Of a stretch of 64,000 nt of DNA, positions 56,628-64,000 are shown piece by piece. Source of the stretch: Kineobactrum salinum (GTDB lineage: Bacteria; Pseudomonadota; Gammaproteobacteria; Pseudomonadales; Halieaceae); contig NZ_CP048711.1 of NCBI RefSeq assembly GCF_010669285.1, forward strand, positions 3,100,001 to 3,164,000. Direction: 5' to 3'. Made by a program: the position numbers and the translations under genes. A model generated the notes under the pieces. That model was not told the DNA's origin, made no database searches, and worked only from the letters and a program-made list of their open reading frames with translations. Each line of letters begins with the position of its first letter. Within the stretch, counting starts at the first letter, position 1.

Positions 56628-56727
56628 GACTGCTGCCGCAGCTGGGCGGACCACGAGACTGTTTGTACAATGAAGACTGTCGCAGCAGTGCCATGGGCGC
56701 GGAGCCCAGCGGTCGGCTCCAAAGGTA

Positions 56728-56841
56728 GAGGCATCGGCGGGGGTGCGGTGTTCAAGACCGTTTGCAGCATGGATGCTGCAACCGAGCCCCCATGGATGGG
56801 TTAACGGCGTGTCTTGAACACCGCACCCCCGCTGAGGCCTC
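56728..56841. repeat. T-shaped palindromic repeat, copy D (inverted)
   Basis: The core 56759-56810 is in the orientation of copy C, with larger hairpin TTGCAGCAT/ATGCTGCAA. The inner arms 56737-56758 and 56811-56832 are a perfect 22-bp inverted repeat of unique sequence; with one A-G mismatch and one G-T wobble pairing extends to 56728/56841. Lies between sbcB and nudF. Confidence 0.85.
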
Positions 56842-56917
56842 GGCAATCGAAGTGCCGAACCCTCGCCCAACGGATCCGGCACTCATAGCCAAATACATGC
56901 AAGAATATGGGACAGCT

Positions 56918-57541
56918 ATGACTTTCGAACTGAGGTTTACCGCCGACGCCGTACGGGTACTGGAAGACGCCACCGCCTTTGACGGCTATTTCCAGGTGCG
57001 TCGGCTGACCCTCCAGCACCGGCTGTTTGCCGGCGGCTGGAGCGAACCGCTGGTGCGGGAAGTGTTCGAGCGCGGCGATGCCGTCGCAGTGCTGCCCTAC
57101 GAGCCCGAGACCGACAGCCTGATCCTGCTGGAACAGTTCCGCCCCGGAGCACTGCGCGATGCGCACAGCCCCTGGATGCTGGAGCTGGTCGCCGGTGTGG
57201 TCGAAGCCGGCGAAAGTGACCACGCCGTGGCCCACCGCGAGGCCGCCGAAGAAGCCGCCTGCGAACTGACCGAACTGCTGCCCATTGCGAGTTATTATCC
57301 CAGCGCCGGGGCCTGCTCCGAACACGTGCGCCTGTTCTGCGGCCGGGTCCGCAGCGCCGGGGTGGGCGCAGTGCATGGCCAGGACGAGGAGGGCGAGGAT
57401 ATCCTGGTCCACCGCCTGTCCCGGGCCGAGGTCATGGAATTGCTGGCGGCGGACAGGATCCCCAATGGCCATACCCTGGTCGCGCTGCTGTGGCTGCAAC
57501 TGCAGGGCGATTCGTTGCGCCAGCGCTGGGGTTGCGCGTGA
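56918..57541 (+). CDS. nudF: ADP-ribose pyrophosphatase (Nudix)
   Basis: The 207-aa product hydrolyses ADP-ribose to AMP and ribose 5-phosphate. The Nudix box G93-x5-E-x7-REAAEEA is present, and the order of segments (FERGDAVAVLPY, LILLEQFRPGA, YYPSAGACSEHV) matches NudF. ATG 56918 is chosen; ATG 56897 is possible, and frames open further upstream only through the repeat. Four-base-scale spacing to murJ suggests one transcript. Confidence 0.92.
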   Translation: MTFELRFTADAVRVLEDATAFDGYFQVRRLTLQHRLFAGGWSEPLVREVFERGDAVAVLPYEPETDSLILLEQFRPGALRDAHSPWMLELVAGVVEAGESDHAVAHREAAEEAACELTELLPIASYYPSAGACSEHVRLFCGRVRSAGVGAVHGQDEEGEDILVHRLSRAEVMELLAADRIPNGHTLVALLWLQLQGDSLRQRWGCA

Positions 57542-57551
57542 AGCGGCACCG

Positions 57552-59159
57552 ATGAGCGAGACCGATCCGCCGCCCGCCGCGGCAGCGACCACACCGGGGC
57601 TGCTGCGTTCCAGCCTGCTGGTGAGTTCCATGACCATGCTGTCGCGGGTTCTGGGCCTGCTGCGGGATGTGGTCATCGCCGCCGTGGTGGGGGCCAGCGC
57701 CAACGCGGACGCGTTCTTTGTCGCCTTCAAGATCCCCAATTTCCTGCGCCGGCTGTTTGCTGAAGGGGCATTTGCCCAGGCCTTTGTGCCGGTGCTGGCG
57801 GACTACAAGGCGCAGGGCAGCCTCGCGGCGGTGAAGGCGCTGGTAGACCGGGTGGCAGGGGTGCTCGCTGGTACGCTGTTACTGGTGACCTCGGTGGCGA
57901 TTCTGGCGGCGCCGCTGGTGACCGCGGTATTCGCGCCGGGCTTTGTCGGCGACCCGGTGAAGTTCGCGCTCACCGCCGAAATGATCCGCATCACCTTTCC
58001 CTATCTGTTGCTGATCTCCATGACCGGTTTCTGTGGCGCGATTCTCAACAGCTATGGGCGCTTTGCGGTGCCGGCGCTGACGCCGATCTTCCTGAACCTG
58101 TCGCTGATCACGGCCGCCACAGTCGCCGCTCCCTGGTTCGAGGAGCCGGTGTTTGCGCTGGCCTGGGGGGTGCTGCTGGCAGGGGTAGTGCAGCTGCTGT
58201 TTCAGCTGCCCTTTCTGTACCGGCTGGAACTGGTGCCGCGCCCGCTCTGGGACACCCGGGATCCGGGCGTGCGCCGCATCCTCACACTGATGGTGCCCGC
58301 GCTGTTTGGCGTATCGGTCAGCCAGATCAACCTGCTGCTGGATACCGTGCTGGCCTCCTTCCTGCCCACTGGCAGTGTATCCTGGCTGTACTACTCCGAC
58401 CGCCTGATGGAACTGCCGCTGGGCGTGTTCGGGGTGGCGATCGCGACGGTGATCCTGCCCAGCTTGGCGGCTCACCGGGCCGGGGCGCGGATGCAGGATT
58501 TCAGCCTGACGCTGGACTGGGCGGTGCGCTCGGTGTTGCTGATTGCAGTGCCGGCGGCGGTGGCACTGTTGCTGCTGGCGGAGCCGATCCTGGTCACTCT
58601 ATTCCAGTACGGCGAGTTCCGGCCCGATGATGTGGCAATGGCAGCCATGAGCCTGCGGGCCTACAGTCTGGGGCTGGCGGCTTTCATGTTGATCAAGGTG
58701 CTGGCGCCGGGCTTCTATGCGCGGCAGGACACGCTGACGCCGGTAAAGATAGGCATTACTGCAATGGTGGCGAACATGGTGCTCAACGTGGCCTTCGTAC
58801 TGCCGCTGATGCACTACTTCAATGCCGGGCATGTGGGCCTGGCCCTTGCCACCAGTGTCGCCGCCTGCCTCAATGCCGGCCTGCTGTGGCGCGGCCTGCG
58901 GCGGGATCAGGTGTATCGCTTCCAGCCGGGCTGGGGACGCTACAGCGGGCGCCTGCTGGCTGCCACTGGAGGGATGGCGGCGGCGGTCCTGTGGCTGGCG
59001 CCGGCGACCGAGGTCTGGCTGGGCTGGAGCGTGCAGCAGCGGGCCGGACGCATTGCCCTTGTCTGCGCCGCCGGGGCGCTGGCATACCTGCTGCTGCACG
59101 CTCTGCTGGGGACGCGCCTGCGCGACCTGCGCACGCCGCCGCGCGCGCCGATCGCCTAA
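57552..59159 (+). CDS. murJ: Lipid II flippase MurJ
   Basis: A 535-aa MOP-superfamily protein with about 14 membrane helices. Conserved features are SMTMLSRVLGLLRDVVIAAVVGAS, the DAFFVAFKIPNFLRRLFAEGAFAQAFVPV segment and the LPTGSVSWLYYSDRLMELPLGVFGVAIATVILP region. It moves lipid II to the periplasm for peptidoglycan synthesis. ATG 57552 is 10 bases after nudF. Essential in most bacteria. Confidence 0.95.
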   Translation: MSETDPPPAAAATTPGLLRSSLLVSSMTMLSRVLGLLRDVVIAAVVGASANADAFFVAFKIPNFLRRLFAEGAFAQAFVPVLADYKAQGSLAAVKALVDRVAGVLAGTLLLVTSVAILAAPLVTAVFAPGFVGDPVKFALTAEMIRITFPYLLLISMTGFCGAILNSYGRFAVPALTPIFLNLSLITAATVAAPWFEEPVFALAWGVLLAGVVQLLFQLPFLYRLELVPRPLWDTRDPGVRRILTLMVPALFGVSVSQINLLLDTVLASFLPTGSVSWLYYSDRLMELPLGVFGVAIATVILPSLAAHRAGARMQDFSLTLDWAVRSVLLIAVPAAVALLLLAEPILVTLFQYGEFRPDDVAMAAMSLRAYSLGLAAFMLIKVLAPGFYARQDTLTPVKIGITAMVANMVLNVAFVLPLMHYFNAGHVGLALATSVAACLNAGLLWRGLRRDQVYRFQPGWGRYSGRLLAATGGMAAAVLWLAPATEVWLGWSVQQRAGRIALVCAAGALAYLLLHALLGTRLRDLRTPPRAPIA

Positions 59160-59287
59160 GGCGGCCGCGGGGCGATCCGTTGCTGTCGCGAGTTGCCTGC
59201 AAAGGCGGATTGGCTCTCGCAGGCTTGCCCGCCGCTGTTACCGTGAAAAAACGGCCGAAGTGCAGAGTGGTTCAGGACGCCGGGCCC

Positions 59288-59884
59288 TCATGCCCCTTCG
59301 AATCCGCCTATCGGATTCTGGGCCACTGTGTTGGACATGAGCACCAGGGGTTCTGTTTCGCTGACGGCGATATAGGCGTGGGGGGTCATGCCGTCAAAGC
59401 AGATGCTGTCGCCCTGCTTGAGGCGCACCGGCTTGTAGAGCTCGGTGTGGAGTTCCATTTCCCCTTCGAGCACATAGAGGAATTCCTCGCCGGGATGGGC
59501 GGAGAAGTCGCCATAATCGTCCACGTTGCGGCATTTGACCCGCATGCGCCAGAAGATGTTCTGTTTGTGAATCATGTCGTCGCAGAGGGTTTCAAGATCC
59601 CAGCGCGGATGGCAAAACAGGTGGCCCTCGTTGGCGCGGGTGATCGCCCGCCGGCCGCCGAGCAGACTGTCGTATTCGGGGCCGATCAGGTTGGCAATCG
59701 GCAGCGACAATTCCTCTGCGATCCTCAGCACCGAACTGAAGTTGAGCGACATTTTGCCGTTTTCGATTTTGGAGATGGCCGACACACTCATGCCGAGTTT
59801 TTCGCTCAGATCCGCCAGCCGGAGGCCGTGGGATTTTCGGTATTCTCTGAGGCGTTTTCCCAGCGTGACATCAGCGACGGTCAT
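59288..59884 (-). CDS. XRE-cupin transcriptional regulator (PuuR-like)
   Basis: A 198-aa protein: HTH-XRE domain (about 8-62, LREYRKSHGLRLADLSEKLGMSVSAISKIENGK) and a C-terminal cupin (about 120-185, HPGEEFLYVLEGEME). Related regulators such as PuuR control polyamine or amino-acid catabolism by sensing small ligands. It is the last gene of the minus-strand unit, 12 bases after the amidohydrolase gene, so it probably regulates the operon itself. Confidence 0.88.
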   Translation of the reverse strand: MTVADVTLGKRLREYRKSHGLRLADLSEKLGMSVSAISKIENGKMSLNFSSVLRIAEELSLPIANLIGPEYDSLLGGRRAITRANEGHLFCHPRWDLETLCDDMIHKQNIFWRMRVKCRNVDDYGDFSAHPGEEFLYVLEGEMELHTELYKPVRLKQGDSICFDGMTPHAYIAVSETEPLVLMSNTVAQNPIGGFEGA

Positions 59885-59896
59885 GGTTTCATATCT

Positions 59897-60748
59897 TCAG
59901 TTGTCGGTGCGTTCGGCGGCCAGCGGTTTATACCATAATTCCGGTTGAATACCACCCGTCCCGGCCGCCGGCAAGCCCGGCAGCGCTGCCAGCAGGCTGT
60001 TGGCGATGCGGTTGGCCCACTGGTTTGCTGCTGCGGTATCGCCCAGCAGGTCGTTGCGAATCTCGAAAATGACATGGGGCAGCTTGCGGGCCACCGCGTG
60101 GATATCCACCGTCATGGTTTCGCCCGCGCCCGGGTCGTAGGGCTGGTTGCGACCCACCGGCGTTATACCCTGCCCCTCAAGTGCCTGGGCTACCGCGCGG
60201 GGGAAACGGCCATCGCCCTTCCACAGCACACCCACGGGCCAGGGACGAGGCTGTCCTGCCATCCGGGGCGTGAAACTGTGCACCGAGACGATCACCGGGG
60301 GCCGGGGGAGCGCTGTCACTCCTTCAAGATGCTGTTCCAGCGCCTGGTGAAACGGGTCGAAGGCCAGCTTTTTCCGCAGCGACTTTTCTGCCGGGGACAC
60401 GTTCTGGTTGCCCGGAACGAGTACGCCGTCTGACAGCGGGGCGATGAAGTCCGGCGCCGATGGCATGCGGTTGCATTCCACGAACAGGCGCGAATAGCCG
60501 GCCAGAAATGCCGGCGCCCCCAGACGCTCCGCCAGTGCGGTGGTCACCGCGCCGGCGCCGATGTCCCAGCCGATATGGTCCGTCAGGCTCGCTTCGTCCA
60601 GGCCGAGGTTACCCCAGGGCTCCGGCACCGCCCAGCTGGCGTGTTCGCAGGTCAGAATGACCGGGGCCGCTGCCGTTCCGGGAAGGATGTGTACCGCCTG
60701 CCGGGCGAGCTGCTCCAGTTGGTCTGTGGAAAGAGTGTGTCCCCGCAT
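59897..60748 (-). CDS. N-formylglutamate amidohydrolase family protein
   Basis: A 283-aa protein with the family segments ILTCEHASWAVPEP, YSRLFVECNR, VSVHSFTP and an IFEIRNDLL glutamate region, the zinc/carboxypeptidase-like HutG2 fold. Family members cleave formylglutamate in histidine degradation, but here the neighbours suggest hydrolysis of another N-acyl amino acid or gamma-glutamyl product. Its ATG overlaps the aldehyde dehydrogenase stop by four bases. Confidence 0.82.
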   Translation of the reverse strand: MRGHTLSTDQLEQLARQAVHILPGTAAAPVILTCEHASWAVPEPWGNLGLDEASLTDHIGWDIGAGAVTTALAERLGAPAFLAGYSRLFVECNRMPSAPDFIAPLSDGVLVPGNQNVSPAEKSLRKKLAFDPFHQALEQHLEGVTALPRPPVIVSVHSFTPRMAGQPRPWPVGVLWKGDGRFPRAVAQALEGQGITPVGRNQPYDPGAGETMTVDIHAVARKLPHVIFEIRNDLLGDTAAANQWANRIANSLLAALPGLPAAGTGGIQPELWYKPLAAERTDN

Positions 60749-62132
60749 CAGGCCAGGGTACGCACATGGAAGGAGCGGGTGGTAACCAGCTCTTCCAGTC
60801 CCTGGATGCCGTAGGACCGGCCAATGCCGGATTGTTTGACGCCGCCAAAGGGCAGCAGCAGATCCGCATGATCGCAGCGATTGACATAGAAAGTGCCGCT
60901 GTCCACCTGCTGTCCCAGCGCCAGCGCGGTGTCAATGTCCTGGCTCCAGATCGACGCGGTGAGCCCGTAGTCGCTGTCATTCATCAGCGCCACTGCCTCG
61001 TCGTCGCTGCTGATCGCCATGATGGGTATGGCCGGCCCGAAGGTTTCCTCCTTCATGATCGCCATGCTGTGGTCGACGCCGGACAGGACCTGGGCCTCCA
61101 TGTAGGCGGCTCCCTCCCTGACCAGCGACGATTTGCCCGTGGGCAGCAGGGCCTGTGCGCCTTTCGCCACGGCGTCGTCCACCAATGCCTGCACCCGCGA
61201 GCGCGCGGCGGCAGAAACCAGCGGGCCGAACACCGGTTTCTCGTGTAGCGGATGTCCCATGGTCACGGCGGCGCTTGCTGCCACGAACGCATCGACAAAC
61301 GGCTGGTAGATATCCTCGTGAACGTAGATCCGTTCTACCGAACAGCAGGACTGGCCGGCATTGCCGTAGCAGCCTTCCAGCAGGTCCTGGATGATTGCGT
61401 CAAGCTTGACGTCCGGCCGGATATAGACGGGATCCTTGCCGCCCAGTTCCAGGCCGTAGCGGGTGAGGGTGCCCCGGCCCGCATCGTATACCGCATGCCC
61501 GCCCGGGTGGAGCCGATGAACTCGACCAAATCGACCAGGCCTGAACCGATGAGTGCCTCTGTGTCCGGATGGGTCATGTGCAGGGTCTGGAGCACGCCGT
61601 CGGGCAAATCCGATTCAGCGGCCGCGATGCCGAAGACTTCCGCGATCAACGCGGTCTGCGGGGCGTGCTTGAACAACACGACATTACCCATCAGCAGGGG
61701 CGCCAGAATCAGGCTCGCGGACATGGCGACAGGATAGTTCCAGGCGCATATCGACAGGCACAGACCCATCGGGATCCGCTGTACCGAGCGGGTGATATTG
61801 TCGTCGGGTTTTTCCTGTGGCGGCTGCAGAATCCCGGCCGCGTCGCCGATCAGTACATCGGCGCTCTGGAGCATGCGGTCCATTTCATCCGCCTGCCAGG
61901 AGGGCCGCCCCATCTGCCAGGTGACCAGTTCCGCGAGCCGCTCCCGGTGCTTGTCCAGGACGCTCAGAAAACTCCGGACCATCCTGGCCCGTTCGGCGAA
62001 TGGCACCTGCCGCCATTGGGCAAAGGCTTTGCGCCCGGTTTCCGCCGCGGCCCGGATGCGGGCCGGGTCGGCGTAGTGGCAGGTTGCATACACACTGCCG
62101 TCGACCGGGGATACAATCTTAAAATCACTCAA
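60748..62132 (-). CDS. Aldehyde dehydrogenase family protein (frameshifted)
   Basis: The corrected 461-aa product has NAD-binding and catalytic regions of the ALDH superfamily: the NYPVAMSASLILAPLLMGN segment, the general base in LELGGKDP, the nucleophile region GNAGQSCCSVERI and the EETFGPAIPI motif. A missing G in the minus-strand run (CCCC at 61472-61475 on the plus strand) breaks the frame just before LELGGKDP. Probably oxidises an aminoaldehyde or semialdehyde formed in the pathway. Confidence 0.85.
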
Positions 62133-62144
62133 GGGGAAGTTCCT

Positions 62145-63518
62145 TCAAACCAGTTCAAAAAAGCGCTCCAGTTCCCGATCAGTTACCAGGCCGGCAAACT
62201 GTTTCAGCTGGGCTTCGCGCGTGTCGGCGTAGGCCGTTACAAAATCATCGCCAAAGAACTGCCTGGCCGCCGCGGAGTCGCGGAACCGGGCGATGGCTTC
62301 GGCGAAGCTGTCCGGGAATTGCAGAGCTGGCGCGGAGCTGCCCTCGTAGGCATTGCCCGTCCTGGGCTCTGTGGGTTCCAGCCGGTGTTCGATGCCGTAA
62401 AGTCCGGCTGCGAGAATGCCGGCGAGGGACAGGTAGGGGTTGGCATCGGCGCCCGGTGTGCGGCATTCGATCCGGGTCGATGCGGCACTGCCGGGAATGG
62501 CCCTGATGGCGCAGGTTCTGTTCTCTATGCCCCATTCGGCGGATATCGGTGCAAAAATACCCGGGACCAGGCGCTTGAAAGAATTGATGTTGGGGGCGAA
62601 CATCAGCAGGAAATCCCCCATCAGCGCCTGCATGCCGCCAATGAAATAGCGCATGGTCTGGCTCATGCCATCAGCCTGCGCCGGGTCATGAAACAGCGCC
62701 ACGCCCTTGTCATCCAGCAGTGAGATGTGGACGTGTCCACTCTGACCGTCGACCTCATTTGACCAGCGCGCCATGAAGCTCATCAGTTTTTCCTGCTGCT
62801 GGGCGATGACCTTGGCAAAAGTGCGGAACATGACTCCCCGGTCGGCGACCTCGACGCCGTCACCATAGCCCAGTGCCACCTCCATGAAACCCGGGCCCAT
62901 TTCCTCATGCAGGCTTTCCAGGGACAGGTTGAGCGACGCCGACATGTCCATCAGGGCATTGTAGAATTCCGACTGGGCGCCCTGGCGCACCAGGGAATAG
63001 TAGGACTTGTGGGGCGTCGCCAGCGCGAGATTGCGGTAGCCCTTGTCCACCACCGACTGTGGCGTTTCCCGGAACAGGGTAAATTCAAACTCCAGGGAAT
63101 GCCGTGGTGTGAGGCCGGCAGCGGCCGCCCGCTCGAAGACCCGCCGGTACACTCCCCGGGGGCAGAAGGCCTCTGCCTCACCGCTGAACTCGACCAGCAG
63201 GAACAGGTTGCGTCCCGCCGGTTCCCAGGGCAGCAGACGGGCCGTTTCGGGCAGTATCCGCGCTGGCTGGTCACAAAAGCCGCCACCTGGGTCCGCAATC
63301 CGCGGCGCAAACAGAATGGCGTCCGTTGGATCCAGCGCAAGGGTGATGAGCGGGAAGCAGATACCTCCCAGCGCACTTTCCAGCTTCTTGCGGGAGACGT
63401 ATTTGCCCCGAATGGTTCCCTGCAGGTCGACGAATCCCAGCGTCGCGTATTCCAGCTCGCTCTGGTCGATGAAGGAGCGTAGTGCCTCCGCGCTGGGATG
63501 TTTGGGTAGTTCAACCAT
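62145..63518 (-). CDS. Glutamine synthetase family ligase (PuuA-like)
   Basis: The 457-aa enzyme has GS beta-grasp and catalytic domains: FVDLQGTIRGKYVSRKKLE at the start, EFEFTLF (metal ligands), GHVHISLLD and the IECRTPGADANPYL region. This subgroup ligates glutamate to amines (gamma-glutamylpolyamine synthetase and relatives) rather than to ammonia. Context with an aldehyde dehydrogenase and XRE-cupin regulator supports amine catabolism; the amine is unknown. Confidence 0.87.
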   Translation of the reverse strand: MVELPKHPSAEALRSFIDQSELEYATLGFVDLQGTIRGKYVSRKKLESALGGICFPLITLALDPTDAILFAPRIADPGGGFCDQPARILPETARLLPWEPAGRNLFLLVEFSGEAEAFCPRGVYRRVFERAAAAGLTPRHSLEFEFTLFRETPQSVVDKGYRNLALATPHKSYYSLVRQGAQSEFYNALMDMSASLNLSLESLHEEMGPGFMEVALGYGDGVEVADRGVMFRTFAKVIAQQQEKLMSFMARWSNEVDGQSGHVHISLLDDKGVALFHDPAQADGMSQTMRYFIGGMQALMGDFLLMFAPNINSFKRLVPGIFAPISAEWGIENRTCAIRAIPGSAASTRIECRTPGADANPYLSLAGILAAGLYGIEHRLEPTEPRTGNAYEGSSAPALQFPDSFAEAIARFRDSAAARQFFGDDFVTAYADTREAQLKQFAGLVTDRELERFFELV

Positions 63519-63560
63519 GAATAACCTCCGGTAGATGACCGTGGCGCATTCGCCCGGGCC

Positions 63561-64000
63561 CTAGTATCTGTAGCTGGCCGAAATGCCCCACCAGATCGGG
63601 TTGCCGGGGAAGCGCTCGGTATACCCTGAGGAGGCCACGTCGAAGCCGATAATGTCGTAGTCCTTGTCCGTCAGGTTCTTGCCAAAAGCGGCAAACCGCC
63701 AGTGCTCATCGGGGCTGGTGTAGCTGACCCGGCCGTTCAGCACGGTATAGCCGCCCTGGCGGGTGACCGGGGCATTGGAAATACTGAAATACTGACTGGA
63801 AAGGTACTTGAAATCGGCCTGCACGGCCATGGTGCCACCGCCGAAGGAGGGCCATTCATAGCGGATCATGCCATTGAGATTGATGTCCGGTGACAGCGCA
63901 ATGTCCCGGTCCGCGGCCTGGGTCGGCAGGGGAACATCGAAGGCTTCGGCCTCCAGCACCGAGGCGCCCAGCATGATATCCATGCCGGGTAGCGGCGAGG
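63561..64000 (-). CDS. TonB-dependent receptor, C-terminal part (continues beyond window)
   Basis: The frame is open to the window's right edge; the visible 146 codons end with KNLTDKDYDIIGFDVASSGY...NPIWWGISASYRY, the terminal beta-strands of TonB-dependent outer-membrane receptors, with the final aromatic residue and the NLTDK motif. The preceding part is made of alternating barrel strands. It lies 42 bases upstream of the GS-like gene and may import the operon's substrate. Confidence 0.88.
   Translation of the reverse strand, partial: SPLPGMDIMLGASVLEAEAFDVPLPTQAADRDIALSPDINLNGMIRYEWPSFGGGTMAVQADFKYLSSQYFSISNAPVTRQGGYTVLNGRVSYTSPDEHWRFAAFGKNLTDKDYDIIGFDVASSGYTERFPGNPIWWGISASYRY

Noticed and set aside
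56762-56917. N-terminal extension of NudF through repeat copy D
   Set aside because: The extension encodes repeat-core sequence (MQHGCCNRAPMDG) absent from NudF proteins; a start at 56918 fits the family.

Overview
The window is about 64 kb of GC-rich chromosome from a Gram-negative bacterium, most likely a marine gammaproteobacterium of the Halieaceae/Cellvibrionales type. This is inferred from gene content: homodimeric E1 pyruvate dehydrogenase (aceE-aceF), fxsA-groES-groEL, a type II secretion operon in Xps-like order (E to M, a C-like gene, then D), FabV, a TonB-dependent receptor, a glucosylglycerate pathway and an IpdAB-like CoA-transferase pair. No rRNA, tRNA, CRISPR array, transposase or phage gene was recognised.

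Layout. 1-7.2 kb: nadA, convergent bepA-like protease, then a TusA-like protein, a PerM-type permease and an M16 lipoprotein peptidase. 7.2-11.9 kb: aceE-aceF behind a promoter region with two TTCC-N5-GGAA palindromes. 12.0-16.8 kb: a four-gene unit (glycerate kinase, HAD phosphatase, GT81-type synthase, GH13 phosphorylase) that can make, break down and recycle glucosylglycerate. 16.8-18.9 kb, minus strand: a glycosyltransferase and miaE. 19.2-24.8 kb: fabV, a metallo-beta-lactamase-fold hydrolase, an AlkK-like acyl-CoA ligase and ipdAB-like genes. 24.9-35.4 kb: the type II secretion operon, with gspD split from the rest by two palindromic repeats. 36-39 kb: a lipoprotein, an unclassified secreted protein and a parvulin-type PPIase. 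39.3-46 kb: three sulfotransferase-domain genes, one fused to two glycosyltransferase domains, plus an unrecognised 483-aa protein. 46.3-48.1 kb: gene remnants around an AmpG-like permease. 48.1-51.9 kb: atl, fxsA, groESL with CIRCE and sigma-32 signals, then a tandem hairpin array. 52-59 kb: a PuuD-domain membrane protein, a coiled-coil protein, fumA, sbcB, nudF and murJ. 59.3-64 kb, minus strand: a putative amine/amino-acid catabolic operon (TonB receptor, glutamine-synthetase-like ligase, aldehyde dehydrogenase, N-formylglutamate amidohydrolase-like enzyme, XRE-cupin regulator).

The most unusual signal is a dispersed repeat with four copies (18.2, 32.8, 33.0 and 56.8 kb). Each has a fixed 52-nt core holding two small hairpins with nearly identical tips, enclosed by 19-31 bp arms that differ between copies yet stay self-complementary. 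This T-shaped element shows compensatory substitutions and appears to belong to no family I recognise. A separate hairpin family, GGTGCGTT...AACGCACC, forms tandem arrays at 35.5 and 51.4-51.9 kb.

Caution: at least seven single-base deletions in G/C homopolymers break otherwise intact genes (sulfotransferase-GT fusion twice, second sulfotransferase, ampG twice, coiled-coil gene, aldehyde dehydrogenase). All go in the same direction, which points to sequencing or assembly error. I annotated those genes at their corrected extents.
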